Shown: positions 7,400-15,443 of the stretch, in pieces
How positions within the stretch are numbered: position 1 is the first letter of the stretch
Layout: each line of letters opens with the position of its first letter
Assembly: GCA_030678995.1 (NCBI GenBank)
Contig: JAUXTQ010000020.1
Span: 1 to 64,000, forward strand
Direction: 5' to 3'
From: Caulobacter sp.
GTDB lineage: Bacteria > Pseudomonadota > Alphaproteobacteria > Caulobacterales > Caulobacteraceae
DNA: 64,000 nucleotides
The notes under the pieces: model-generated
Told to the model about the DNA's origin: nothing
The model's database searches: none
What the model saw: only the letters and a program-made list of their open reading frames with translations
Translations under genes and position numbers: made by a program

Positions 7400-8716
7400 A
7401 TGCCCCGCCTCACGCCCCTCGCCGCCCTGACCGCCGCGCTTCTGCTGACCGCCGCCTGCGGCAAGGGCTCGGACCTGCCCGCCTCGGCCACCTATGGCCC
7501 GGACGTGACGCTGGCGGCGCCGGAAAAGGGCGGGCCGATCCCGACCCTCAATCCGGCCAAAGCGGTCGGCTGGCCCGCCGGCGGCGCGCCCACGGCGCCG
7601 GCCGGGTTCACCGTGACCCGCTTCGCCGAAGGGCTGGCCCATCCGCGCTGGATGTACCTGCTGCCGAACGGCGACGTGCTGGTGGTCGAGACCAACAGCC
7701 CGCCGCGCCAGAAGAAGGGGCTGACCGACTTCATCGCCGGGCTGATGATGAAGCGGGCCGGCGCCGCCGTGCCCAGCGCCAACCGCATCACCCTGCTGCG
7801 CGACGCCGATGGCGATGGCAAGCCGGAGCTGCGGACCGAGTTCCTCAAGGGCCTGAACTCGCCGTTCGGCGTCGCCCTGATCGGCGAGACCCTCTATGTG
7901 GCCAACACCGACGGCCTGCTGGCCTTCCCCTATGCGGCCGGCGCCACGGCGATTGCCGCGCCCGGCGTCGGGATCATCGACCTGCCCGCCGGGACCCCGA
8001 ACAACCACTGGGCGCGCAACCTGCTGGCCAGCCCCGATGGCTCGAAGCTCTACATAGCCGTGGGCTCCAACTCCAACATCGCCGAGGGCGGGATGGAGAA
8101 GGAGGCGGGCCGGGCCGTCATCCTCGAACTGACCCTGGCGACGAAGGCGGTGCGTGTGTTCGCCACCGGCCTGCGCAATCCCAACGGCCTGGCCTGGGAG
8201 CCGGTCACCGGGGCCCTGTGGACCACGGTCAACGAGCGCGACATGCTCGGCGACGACCTGGCGCCCGACTACATGACCAGCGTGAAGGACGGCGGCCACT
8301 ACGGCTGGCCGTGGAGCTACTTCGGCCAGAATGTGGACTTCCGGGTGCTGCCTGAACGGCCGGACATGGTGGCGAAGGCGATCCGGCCGGACTACGCGCT
8401 CGGCGCCCATACGGCGTCACTGGGGCTCGCGTTCCAGACCGCGCCGGCCCCGGGCTGGGAAACCTTCGCCGGCGGCGCCTTCATCGGCCAGCACGGCTCG
8501 TGGAACCGCAAGCCGGTCAGCGGCTACAAGGTGGTGTTCGTGCCCTTCACCGGCGGCAAACCCTCCGGCGCGGCGCAGGATTTCCTGACCGGCTTCCTCG
8601 ACAGCAGGGGCCAGGCCCTCGGCCGCCCGGTCGGCGTGGTGGTCGACAGCCGCGGCGCCCTGCTGGTGGCCGACGATGTGGGCAACATCGTCTGGCGGGT
8701 AAGCCCCTCAAAGTAA
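7400..8716 (+). CDS. PQQ-type sorbosone/glucose dehydrogenase-like lipoprotein
   Basis: The 438-aa product starts with a lipoprotein signal (ALTAALLLTAACGKG, lipobox Cys near 20). It continues as a six-bladed beta-propeller of the glucose/L-sorbosone dehydrogenase family: GLAHPRWMYLLPNGDVLVVE, NPNGLAWEP, ERDMLGDDLAPDYMT and GQHGSWNRKP are diagnostic. Members oxidise sugars or aldehydes in the periplasm with PQQ as cofactor, though many homologues have unknown substrates. The gene is monocistronic, with 61 bp separating it from the YkgJ gene. No PQQ synthesis genes are in view. Confidence 0.85.
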   Translation: MPRLTPLAALTAALLLTAACGKGSDLPASATYGPDVTLAAPEKGGPIPTLNPAKAVGWPAGGAPTAPAGFTVTRFAEGLAHPRWMYLLPNGDVLVVETNSPPRQKKGLTDFIAGLMMKRAGAAVPSANRITLLRDADGDGKPELRTEFLKGLNSPFGVALIGETLYVANTDGLLAFPYAAGATAIAAPGVGIIDLPAGTPNNHWARNLLASPDGSKLYIAVGSNSNIAEGGMEKEAGRAVILELTLATKAVRVFATGLRNPNGLAWEPVTGALWTTVNERDMLGDDLAPDYMTSVKDGGHYGWPWSYFGQNVDFRVLPERPDMVAKAIRPDYALGAHTASLGLAFQTAPAPGWETFAGGAFIGQHGSWNRKPVSGYKVVFVPFTGGKPSGAAQDFLTGFLDSRGQALGRPVGVVVDSRGALLVADDVGNIVWRVSPSK

Positions 8717-8734
8717 TCCGCCCTGGCATCGCCG

Positions 8735-8876
8735 GGGAGGGGGACCATCCGAAGGATGGTGGAGGGGGCTGCGCCGGACCCGCCAGAACGACCGGAATTC
8801 AGGATTTGGCCGCTCGCGTTCGCGCTGCCCCTCCACCACGCTCCGCGTGGTCCCCCTCCCCTCTGCGAGGGGAGGA
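8735..8876. repeat. Intergenic inverted repeat (GGAGGGGGACC type)
   Basis: The left arm has GGGGGACCATCC...GGATGGTGGAGGGGG. The right arm reads CCCTCCACCACGCTCCGCG then TGGTCCCCCTCCCC. Both arms contain internal small palindromes. The element lies between convergent genes and looks like a REP-type mobile or structural repeat, of the same general style as 141-305, 36227-36340 and 56136-56249. Confidence 0.6.
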
Positions 8877-8884
8877 CCACAATG

Positions 8885-8918
8885 AAAAAGGGCCGCTCAC
8901 CGGGTTGGCGAGCGGCCC
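8885..8918 (-). terminator. Rho-independent terminator of the thiolase gene
   Basis: On the minus strand, GGGCCGCTC pairs with GAGCGGCCC around an 11-nt loop and is followed by TTTTTC. It lies 22 bp downstream of the thiolase stop. Confidence 0.8.
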
Positions 8919-8940
8919 AATTCGTAGCTGTCGAAAGCGG

Positions 8941-10113
8941 CTACAGCCGCTCGACGATCGTCACGTTCGCCAGGCCGCCGCCCTCGCACATGGTCTGCAG
9001 GCCGTAGCGGCCGCCGGTGCGGCGCAGGTTGTGGATCAGGGTGGCCATCAGCTTGGCGCCGGAGCCGCCGAGCGGGTGGCCGAGCGCCAGGGCGCCGCCG
9101 CTGACGTTCAGGCGGTCGGGATCGGCGTCGTTGCCCTGCAACCAGGCCAGCGGCACCGGGGCGAAGGCCTCGTTGACCTCGTACAGGTCGATGTCGCTGA
9201 TTTTCAGGCCGGCCTTCTTGAGGGCCTTCTGGGTGGCGAACACCGGCTCCTCAAGCATCACGACGGGGTCGCCGGCGGTGACCGTCATGTGGTGGACGCG
9301 GGCCAGCGGCTCGACGCCGAGGCGCTTCAAGCCGGCCTCGTTGACCACCATCAGGCCCGAGGCGCCGTCGCAGATCTGGCTGGAGCTGGCGGCCGTGACG
9401 GTGCCGCCCTCGACCAGCAGCTTGACGCCCCTGATGCCGTCCAGGCTGGCGTCGAACCGGATGCCCTCATCGACGACGTGGGTCTCGGTCTTGCCCTCGG
9501 CCGTGGTGATCTCGACGCCGACGATTTCCTTGTCGAAGTGGCCGGCCTTTGTGGCGGCGATGGCCTTCTGGTGGCTGGCGAAGGCGTACTCGTCGAGCAT
9601 GTCCTTGGTGAAGCCGTACTTCTTGGAGATCATCTCGGCGCCGGCGAACTGGCTGAACTGGATGTTCGGATACCGCTCCTGCATGTGCGGGCTCATGTAG
9701 TTGCCCATGCCGGCCTTCATGGCCAGGATCGCCGGACTGCCCATGGGCACGCGGCTCATGCTCTCCACGCCCGCGGCGATGACGCAGTCCATGGCGCCGC
9801 TCATCACCGCCTGGGCCGCGAAGTGCAGCGACTGCTGCGAGGAGCCGCACTGGCGATCGACCGAGGTGGCCGGCACGCTTTCGGGGAAGCCGCTGGCCAG
9901 CACCGCGTTGCGCGCGATGTTGACGGCCTGTTCGCCGCCCTGGGAGACGCAGCCCATGATGACGTCCTCGACGGTGGCCGGGTCGGCGCCCGAGCGCGCG
10001 GCCAGGGCCTTGAGGACTTCGCCGGCCAGGTCGGCGGGGTGAACCCCGCTCAGTCGGCCGCCCTTGCGTCCACCGGCGGTGCGGCCGGCGGCGACGATAT
10101 AGGCTTCACCCAT
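8941..10113 (-). CDS. Acetyl-CoA acyltransferase (thiolase)
   Basis: The full-length 390-aa thiolase has all catalytic elements. The nucleophilic Cys is in DRQCGSSQQ near residue 90, the His is in ALGHPLGGSGAK, and the second Cys is in TMCEGGG near the C-terminus. It catalyses thiolytic cleavage of 3-oxoacyl-CoA, or the reverse condensation. Sequence alone does not separate degradative from biosynthetic use, but the DRQCGSSQQ form is common in degradative, acyl-chain or steroid-associated thiolases. It is a single gene with its own terminator. Related lipid genes (acyl-CoA synthetase at 23.7 kb, enoyl-CoA hydratase at 62.7 kb) are not adjacent. Confidence 0.93.
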   Translation of the reverse strand: MGEAYIVAAGRTAGGRKGGRLSGVHPADLAGEVLKALAARSGADPATVEDVIMGCVSQGGEQAVNIARNAVLASGFPESVPATSVDRQCGSSQQSLHFAAQAVMSGAMDCVIAAGVESMSRVPMGSPAILAMKAGMGNYMSPHMQERYPNIQFSQFAGAEMISKKYGFTKDMLDEYAFASHQKAIAATKAGHFDKEIVGVEITTAEGKTETHVVDEGIRFDASLDGIRGVKLLVEGGTVTAASSSQICDGASGLMVVNEAGLKRLGVEPLARVHHMTVTAGDPVVMLEEPVFATQKALKKAGLKISDIDLYEVNEAFAPVPLAWLQGNDADPDRLNVSGGALALGHPLGGSGAKLMATLIHNLRRTGGRYGLQTMCEGGGLANVTIVERL

Positions 10114-10195
10114 GGGGTATCTCCCGGTTGGAGGGTTTCGTTTACGTACGCGTCACTTATGCGCTGCAATGCACCATGCCAAGTATGACGTGGCG

Positions 10196-10711
10196 TCAGT
10201 CGGTATGCACTTTGCGATAGCCGCCGCGCAGGAAAACTAACGGCTCATGGCCAGCGTCGCAGCGCACGCGCAGGACCTTGCCGACAAACACCCGGTGGTC
10301 GCCGGCGTCGAAGCTGGTGTGGGTCTCGCACTCGAAGTTGGCCATGCAGCCGGGCAGGACCGGGGCGCCGGTGCGCCAGGTCTCCGGCGCCACCCCCTCG
10401 AAGCGGTCGCCGTCCTTGCGGGTGAACTGCCGGGCCAGAGCCTGCTGGTCGACATGCAGGACGTTGACCACGAACACCCCGCTGGCCTCCAGCGCCGGCA
10501 GGCTGGAGGCGGTCAGCCCCACGCAGACCAGCGCCAGCGGCGGGTCCAGCGAGACCGAGGCGAAGCTGTTGACGGTGAAACCGACCGGCCTGTCGCCATT
10601 CAGGGTGGTGACGATGGTCACCCCGGTGGTGAAACAGCCGAACGCGTCCCGCAGCGCCCGCGCGTCGGCCGCCGGGTCCTGGCCCAGGTCGATGGTGCGA
10701 ACGCCAATCAT
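10196..10711 (-). CDS. Flavin reductase family protein (FMN-binding split barrel)
   Basis: The 171-aa product has the flavin-reductase-like domain: FGCFTTGVTIVTT at residues 25-37, GFTVNSFASVSLDPPLALVC, then NVLHVDQQALARQF and GDHRVFVGKVLRV near the end. Such proteins supply reduced FMN or FAD to a partner monooxygenase, or act as small NAD(P)H:flavin oxidoreductases. No monooxygenase is adjacent, so the partner is unknown. The start Met is the only one that keeps the full N-terminal helix. A 62-bp perfect palindrome begins 50 bp upstream. Confidence 0.9.
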   Translation of the reverse strand: MIGVRTIDLGQDPAADARALRDAFGCFTTGVTIVTTLNGDRPVGFTVNSFASVSLDPPLALVCVGLTASSLPALEASGVFVVNVLHVDQQALARQFTRKDGDRFEGVAPETWRTGAPVLPGCMANFECETHTSFDAGDHRVFVGKVLRVRCDAGHEPLVFLRGGYRKVHTD

Positions 10712-10760
10712 GAGCGTGTTCTGACCGGTGAGCGCCAGGAGGGCAAGTCAACAAAATCCG

Positions 10761-10822
10761 GTAGTAAATCGGGACACACACCAATTACGCGCGCGTAATT
10801 GGTGTGTGTCCCGATTTACTAC
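10761..10822. repeat. Perfect 62-bp palindrome
   Basis: It starts GTAGTAAATCGGGACACACA and ends with the exact reverse complement; the two 31-bp halves match at every base, centred on CG at 10791/10792. It includes the stop codon (TAG, complement of 10819-10821) of the downstream-reading minus-strand cupin gene. It is the longest perfect member of a group of GGGACA-edged palindromes in this window. Confidence 0.95.
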
Positions 10823-11736
10823 GCCGCCCGCCGCGTCAGCCCAGGCACTTCCGTCTCCAGGTTGAACGTCACCGGCAGCACCCGCTCATGGGCCCGCTGC
10901 AGCTTCAGCGCCTTGGCCGCGCGGGCCATCGCCACCTTGGCCAGGCCGACCGGCGAGAACCCCGGCTGGATCGCCGGGTCCAGGCCCAGCCGGCGGCGCA
11001 TCAGGCCGTTGGCGTAGATCACATTGGCCCGCAGCAGCGCCGGCGGGGTCATGAACTCCATCGACAGGGAGACGTTGAGCATCGGCCCGTTCTCGATCCG
11101 GTGCGGCGCGTTCTGCGGCCAGGTGATCATCCGGCCCGGCGTCAACTGGACTCTGGCCGCGCCGGCGTCCCAGGCCGGATCGAAGGCGAACTGTTCGGCG
11201 GTCTCGCGCAGCACGATGGCCTCCAGCGCCTGCGCGCCGACGTAGGGCTCGGCCACGGGCCAGGCCCAGACCGTCTTCACGCCGCGCACCTGCCACAGCG
11301 ACACCATCGGCACGTCCAGATGATAGAAGACCTGGGCGTTGGGTGAGCTGATCAGCACCCCGAGGTCGCGCTTGAGGGTGCGCAGGCCCGGGACCTGCGC
11401 CTCCTTCTCGGCGAACACCTCGCCCGCCAGGGCGGCGTAGTCCGGCAGATGGTCGTTGACCGCCCGCAGGTTCAGCCAGATGCGCCCGGCCCTGGCCATG
11501 TCCAGCAGCGCCGCGCCCGAAAGCCCGCCCGCCGTCCCGCGCCGCCAGGTGCGCCACTCACGCGGGTCCTCGCCCATGGTGAACACGCCCAGCTTCTCAC
11601 GCGGATAGCGGTCCAGCAGATCGGCCAGGCCCGCGTCGTCGAACATCGGCCGCTGGTGCAGGTCGTGATCGAAGGTCAGCACCTCGCTGCCGAAGGCGCG
11701 GCGCTTGTCGTCGGTCCAGTCGCGGATGAGGGTCAT
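10819..11736 (-). CDS. JmjC/cupin-like domain protein in a glycan cluster
   Basis: The start is the ATG that overlaps the stop of the glycosyltransferase gene by 4 bp; a longer frame would read into that gene. The 305-aa product has a cupin/JmjC-like core with YHLDVPMVSLWQVRG (possible H-x-D metal ligands) and, about 80 residues later, TWPQNAPHRIEN (possible distal His). If these ligands are right, it is an Fe(II)/2-oxoglutarate-type hydroxylase. Similar proteins are sometimes labelled transcriptional regulators without proof. Its context with a GT2 and a FemAB-like GNAT points to surface glycan or glycoconjugate modification. Confidence 0.6.
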   Translation of the reverse strand: MTLIRDWTDDKRRAFGSEVLTFDHDLHQRPMFDDAGLADLLDRYPREKLGVFTMGEDPREWRTWRRGTAGGLSGAALLDMARAGRIWLNLRAVNDHLPDYAALAGEVFAEKEAQVPGLRTLKRDLGVLISSPNAQVFYHLDVPMVSLWQVRGVKTVWAWPVAEPYVGAQALEAIVLRETAEQFAFDPAWDAGAARVQLTPGRMITWPQNAPHRIENGPMLNVSLSMEFMTPPALLRANVIYANGLMRRRLGLDPAIQPGFSPVGLAKVAMARAAKALKLQRAHERVLPVTFNLETEVPGLTRRAA

Positions 11737-12656
11737 GCACTGCGTCCGTAGAAGTTGATCTTGAAGGGGCCGAACCAGAGGGTTTTGCCGAGGCCCCGGG
11801 CGGCGCGGTCGAGGGCCTGGGCCCGGTCCGGCGCGCGGACGATCCACTTGACCGCCGCCAGCGCGCCATAGACCGCCGCCTGGCCCAGGCCGATGACCAT
11901 CCAGCGGGCGACGCCCAGCCGGTCCGGCGGGGTCGAGGAGGCGCAGTGCTCGCTCGGTCCCTGGCCGTAAACGAAAGCCCGCAGCAGGGTGTAGCGCAGG
12001 GTCAGCCGCTCGGGGACCGGGTCCTCCCAGACCATGGCGTCGGGCGCCCAGACGAACCGCGCCCCGGCCGCCTGCATGTTGCCGAACAGCAGGTCGTCCT
12101 CGCCGCCGATGCTGTTGCGGCCCAGGTCGAACGGCGTGTCGCCGCCTGGCAGCGCCGCCCGCCGCAGCAGGCTGTTGCCGCAGCCGAAATAACCCGGCAT
12201 CGGTCCGGCCATGGCCGGTCCCTCGCGGGAGAAGAAGCGTTCCAGGTAGGCGCGATGGGTCGTCACCGTCGCCGGCGCGCGGGCCTGGACAGGACCGAAG
12301 ACCACGTCAGCGCTGTGCGTCCTTGCCGCCTCGAGCAGGGCGGCCAGCCAGCCGGCCGGGGCCTCCTGGTCGTCGTCGAGAAAGGCGATCAGACTTCCCT
12401 TTGCCGCGCGCAGGGCCGTGTTGCGGACGTTGGCCACACCGGCGACGGGCTCATGGATGTAGGTCACCGGGAACGGGGCGTGGCGGGCGGCGGACTCCAC
12501 GGCCAGCCGGGCGGACGGTTGCTGGTCGTTGTCGGCAACGATCACCTCGACGGTGGCCGGGTCGACCCCGGTCTGGGCCAGGGCCGAACGCAGGGCGATC
12601 GCCAGGCCCGCGGGCCGGCGCTGGGTCGGGATCACCAGGCTTACGTTTGCGCCCAT
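11733..12656 (-). CDS. Family 2 glycosyltransferase
   Basis: The 307-aa GT-A enzyme has VSLVIPTQRRPAGL at the N-terminus, a VIVADNDQQ segment, the metal-binding DDD in IAFLDDDQEAP, and a typical acceptor segment around GGEDDLLFGNM and WEDPVPERLT. A hydrophobic stretch near residues 250-275 (VIGLGQAAVYGALAAVKWI) probably associates it with the membrane. It is the middle gene of a three-gene operon, 6 bp after the GNAT gene and overlapping the JmjC-like gene by 4 bp. It likely adds a sugar to a lipid-linked or surface glycan; the substrate is unknown. Confidence 0.9.
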   Translation of the reverse strand: MGANVSLVIPTQRRPAGLAIALRSALAQTGVDPATVEVIVADNDQQPSARLAVESAARHAPFPVTYIHEPVAGVANVRNTALRAAKGSLIAFLDDDQEAPAGWLAALLEAARTHSADVVFGPVQARAPATVTTHRAYLERFFSREGPAMAGPMPGYFGCGNSLLRRAALPGGDTPFDLGRNSIGGEDDLLFGNMQAAGARFVWAPDAMVWEDPVPERLTLRYTLLRAFVYGQGPSEHCASSTPPDRLGVARWMVIGLGQAAVYGALAAVKWIVRAPDRAQALDRAARGLGKTLWFGPFKINFYGRSA

Positions 12657-12662
12657 CGCGGC

Positions 12663-13802
12663 CTATTCGCCCTCCATGGCCAGCCGGCGTCGCGGCTGGG
12701 CGGCGACAGCGTCGGCGAAGCCGCGCAGCCGTCCCGCCGTGGATAGCTCCGTCACCGCGATGGCGTCCAGCCGTCGCCGCAGGCTGGCGACCATGCCTTC
12801 GCCCCGGGCGCCGGCCAGGGTCCAGATCCGCTCGCGGCCCCCCGCCAGTTTCCCGGCGGGGGTCGACGCGGCCGCCGTCCCCTCCCCGACCTGCGCGGTC
12901 GGGGCGGCGTAGTGTCGCTTGTAATGGTCGTGGCTGGGGCCCAGGTCATAGGTCGTCAGGCCCAGATCCGGCATGGCCGCGATGGCCCGCATCAGGAAGG
13001 TCTGGCCCGGCGAGAAGGCCGCCAGGTCCGGATTGGTCGAGGCGATCCACGGGTGGTACCAGCCGTTCTTGACCACCCCGAAATGGCCGGCGGCGATCTG
13101 GTCGCCCGCCCACAGGGTCAGGGTCAGGCCCCGCAGGGGGCCTTCGGCGGCGGCGAACCCGGCCAGCAGCCGGCGGGTCCAGTCCGGGCGCATGAAGTCG
13201 GCCACCCCGGTGCGGACCAGCTGCGCGCGCTTCCAGGCCATCAGCTGGTCATGGACCGCCGGGTCGTCGCTGGCCTCGAAGCGGATCTCGCCGACCTCGC
13301 GCTCCAGCCGATGGTCGAGGCGGCGCCAGTTCTTGAACCGCTTGGCCGAGGCGGCGCGCAGGCCCTCCAGATAGGTCTCCGCCGAACCGTCCAGCGCGAT
13401 GGCGTAGCCGGGCGAGGCCGGGGCCGCGCTGCCGGCGAAGACCCCGTGCGGGTCGACCAGGCCGGTGAAGCGGAAGGCGTTCAGCCCGGCCAGGGCCAGG
13501 GCCGTGGGGCCGTCCAGGCCGCTGTCGGCGGCGGCGACCAGGCCGTGATAGTCCGACAGGGGGGCGCCCAAGGGCCTGGCCATGCCGCCCGGCCGGCGGT
13601 GATGGGCCAGGAAGCCGATGATGCGCTCGCCCCGGCGATAGACCGCGACCCGCGCGTCAGGCCGCACCGCGCCAACCGCGCGCGCGAAGTCAGGTCCGAG
13701 CAGGGGATTGCCGAACACCGGCTGGGCGGCGATCAGGGCCTCCCAGGCCGCAACCTCGACGGGCGACAGGTTTGAGGGGTGAACCGTGGTGGCGGAGATC
13801 AT
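12663..13802 (-). CDS. FemAB/CelD-like GNAT acyltransferase
   Basis: The 379-aa double-GNAT protein is of the FemAB/CelD type. The N-terminal half has FGNPLLGPDFARAVG and AVYRRGERIIGFLAHH; the second half has LTLTLWAGDQIAAGHFGV and FLMRAIAAM...YDLGPSHDHYKRHY, characteristic of the acetyltransferase domain found in polysaccharide clusters. In Caulobacter the holdfast modifier HfsK is of this type, so a role in acylating a surface polysaccharide is plausible, but orthology to HfsK is not shown. The C-terminal 70 residues are basic and of unclear role. It is the first gene of the trio with a GT2 and a JmjC-like protein. Confidence 0.75.
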   Translation of the reverse strand: MISATTVHPSNLSPVEVAAWEALIAAQPVFGNPLLGPDFARAVGAVRPDARVAVYRRGERIIGFLAHHRRPGGMARPLGAPLSDYHGLVAAADSGLDGPTALALAGLNAFRFTGLVDPHGVFAGSAAPASPGYAIALDGSAETYLEGLRAASAKRFKNWRRLDHRLEREVGEIRFEASDDPAVHDQLMAWKRAQLVRTGVADFMRPDWTRRLLAGFAAAEGPLRGLTLTLWAGDQIAAGHFGVVKNGWYHPWIASTNPDLAAFSPGQTFLMRAIAAMPDLGLTTYDLGPSHDHYKRHYAAPTAQVGEGTAAASTPAGKLAGGRERIWTLAGARGEGMVASLRRRLDAIAVTELSTAGRLRGFADAVAAQPRRRLAMEGE

Positions 13803-13881
13803 CTAGACTGGCTCATTCTGGGGACAAGCCCTGTCCCGGTAGGGGATTCTCGCCCCTCACCCAGCAAGAGCCGGGCCGCGC

Positions 13882-14379
13882 TCAGCGGCCGAACGCAGCC
13901 GCCACGATCCGCTCCAGCCAGCGGGCGTCGGTCTCGTCGAAGGCGGCCGGCCGGTCGGAATCGACGTCCAGCACCGCGATCAGGGCGCCGTCCGGGCCGA
14001 ACACCGGGACCACCACCTCGCTCGCCGAGCGGCTGTCGCAGGCGATGTGGCCCGGAAAGGCGTGCACATCGGGGACCAGCTGGGTCTTGCCGCTCGCCGC
14101 CGCCGCGCCGCAGACGCCCCGGCCAAAGGCGATGCGCAGGCAGCCCAGCGTCCCCTGGTAGGGACCGACCACCAGCTCGTCGGCCTTGGCCGGATCGACC
14201 ACATAGAAGCCGGTCCAGAAATAGTGGTCGAAGCTCGCCGCCAGCATCGAGGCCACCGTGGCCATCCGCGCGGTCAGGTTCGGCTCGCCGTCCAGCACCG
14301 CGGCGATCTCCGCCGCCACCTCGGCGTAGCGGGCCGCGCGGTCGGCGGACAGGGTCAGGTCGTTGAAGGCTTCGGCCAT
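13882..14379 (-). CDS. msrC: Free methionine-(R)-sulfoxide reductase (GAF domain)
   Basis: The 165-aa single GAF-domain protein has the fRMsr signature: GPYQGTLGCLRIAFGRGVC followed by VPDVHAFPGHIACDS and EVVVPVF. Cys80, Cys90 and Cys114 match the three redox Cys of the family; Cys114 is the usual catalytic residue. It reduces free L-methionine-R-sulfoxide with thioredoxin or glutaredoxin and acts in the cytosol. Length and motifs are complete. It is divergent from the EVE-domain gene, with 38 bp between start codons, so the two may share a bidirectional promoter. Confidence 0.93.
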   Translation of the reverse strand: MAEAFNDLTLSADRAARYAEVAAEIAAVLDGEPNLTARMATVASMLAASFDHYFWTGFYVVDPAKADELVVGPYQGTLGCLRIAFGRGVCGAAAASGKTQLVPDVHAFPGHIACDSRSASEVVVPVFGPDGALIAVLDVDSDRPAAFDETDARWLERIVAAAFGR

Positions 14380-14417
14380 GTCGGGGATATAGGGGATCGG
14401 CGGCGAAGGAGCGAGCG

Positions 14418-14837
14418 ATGGCGTACTGGCTGGTGAAGTCCGAACCGGAGGTGTTTTCCTGGGACGACCTGGTCAAGGCCGGTCCGAAGGGCGAGCCCTG
14501 GACCGGGGTGCGCAATCACACCGCCAAGCTCAACATGATGGCCATGAAGACCGGTGACCGGGCCTTTTTCTACCATTCCCAGGCCGGCAAAGAGATCGTC
14601 GGCATCGCCCAGGTGGTCCGCGAGGCCTACCCCGACCCCACCGACGCGACCGGCAAGTTCGTCTGCGTCGACATCAAGGCCGCCCTGCCCCTGAAGGTCC
14701 CCTTCACCTTGGCCCGGGCCAAGACCGACCTGGCTCTGGAAAAGATGTCCCTGGTGACCAGCTTCCGCCTGTCGGTGCAGCCGGTGACGGCGGCGGAGTG
14801 GGCGCACGTGTGCGAGGCGGGCGGGGTGAAGGGGTAG
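14418..14837 (+). CDS. EVE-domain protein (PUA-like, modified-base binding)
   Basis: The 139-aa protein consists of one EVE domain: AYWLVKSEPEVFSWDDL at the start, WTGVRNHTAKLNMMAMKTGD, AFFYHSQAGKEIVGIA and the final SLVTSFRLSVQPVTAAEW. These match the bacterial counterpart of THYN1. EVE domains are related to YTH/PUA folds and are proposed to read modified bases in DNA or RNA; the partner is unknown. Here it neighbours a GIY-YIG protein (convergent, 11 bp apart). EVE proteins of this size are common housekeeping genes in alphaproteobacteria, so defence is only one option. Confidence 0.93.
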   Translation: MAYWLVKSEPEVFSWDDLVKAGPKGEPWTGVRNHTAKLNMMAMKTGDRAFFYHSQAGKEIVGIAQVVREAYPDPTDATGKFVCVDIKAALPLKVPFTLARAKTDLALEKMSLVTSFRLSVQPVTAAEWAHVCEAGGVKG

Positions 14838-14848
14838 GGGCCCTCGGA

Positions 14849-15088
14849 CTAGAGACGCTTCTTCGCGAACGCCCGACCGGATGCAGACTTGAGATGGCGT
14901 TCGAACAGGATCGCCTTCTGGGCATTCGAAAAGCCGATGTAGGTTTCGATCCGCCAGGGGCGGTATTTCGACGTGTGCCTTGAACCGCCTGCATTGTGCT
15001 TTTGAAGGCGGATCCGAAGGTCGTCGGTCATCCCGGTGTAGTGAAGGCCGGGATGGCTGAGGCTTTCGAGAATATAGACATAGCGCAT
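14849..15088 (-). CDS. GIY-YIG endonuclease-like protein (UPF0213 type)
   Basis: The start was set at MRYVYILES because the GIY-YIG domain starts there; an upstream Met adds 12 unrelated residues. The 79-aa protein has YVYILES (GIY-like), GLHYTGMTDDLRIRLQKHN (YIG-like with the conserved Arg) and AILFERHLKSASGRAF (metal-binding Glu). This is the minimal single-domain form. The biological role of these small proteins is not settled (DNA repair or degradation has been proposed). A tRNA-Ile2 gene lies 157 bp upstream on the same strand. Confidence 0.9.
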   Translation of the reverse strand: MRYVYILESLSHPGLHYTGMTDDLRIRLQKHNAGGSRHTSKYRPWRIETYIGFSNAQKAILFERHLKSASGRAFAKKRL

Positions 15089-15245
15089 TCTCGAAATGCT
15101 ACCGGGTCGCCGATATGCAATCAAGGATTGAGTTCAAAATGGCAATCGGGGAGAAGTCCGTCTGCGCCCTGCGGGCTTCGACGTGACAGCCTTCGCGCAG
15201 GACAAGCCCGTGGGCTTGCCAAGCCGTAGCGCGGAGCGCGAAGGC
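15089..15245. other. Intergenic stretch between GIY-YIG gene and tRNA-Ile2
   Basis: No gene is seen. AGCCTTCGCGC near 15188 and GCGCGAAGGCT near 15237 form an inverted repeat about 60 bp wide just downstream of the tRNA 3' end. It could act as a processing or termination hairpin for the tRNA transcript, but no U-tract is visible. Confidence 0.4.
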
Positions 15246-15321
15246 TGGTAGGCCCGGCAGGACTCGAACCTGCAACCAGACCGTTATGAGCGGTCGGCTC
15301 TAACCATTGAGCTACGGGCCC
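15246..15321 (-). tRNA. tRNA-Ile2 (CAT anticodon, lysidine type)
   Basis: The 76-nt cloverleaf on the minus strand has acceptor GGGCCCG/CGGGCCT, D arm GCTC...GAGC, anticodon stem GACCG/CGGTC, loop CTCATAA (anticodon CAT), T arm with TTCGAGT, and an encoded CCA end. The anticodon alone could mean Met. However, the CTCATAA loop, the absence of initiator features and likeness to E. coli ileX point to the tRNA whose C34 is changed to lysidine by TilS, so that it reads AUA. Confidence 0.9.
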
Positions 15322-15443
15322 CCGAAGCGCAGGCTTGGCCGGTTACCACGCCCCGAACGCGCCTTAAAGGTCGGGTTCATGTAGGGTCAGCCAAACAGCC
15401 GCGTGGCGGGACGCACAACCCTGCCCGCCCAGGAGACTAAGCC

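Noticed and set aside
12663-13802. Naming the FemAB-like GNAT hfsK
   Set aside because: The fold and context fit, but several FemAB-like GNATs exist per Caulobacterales genome, and orthology cannot be judged without a search.
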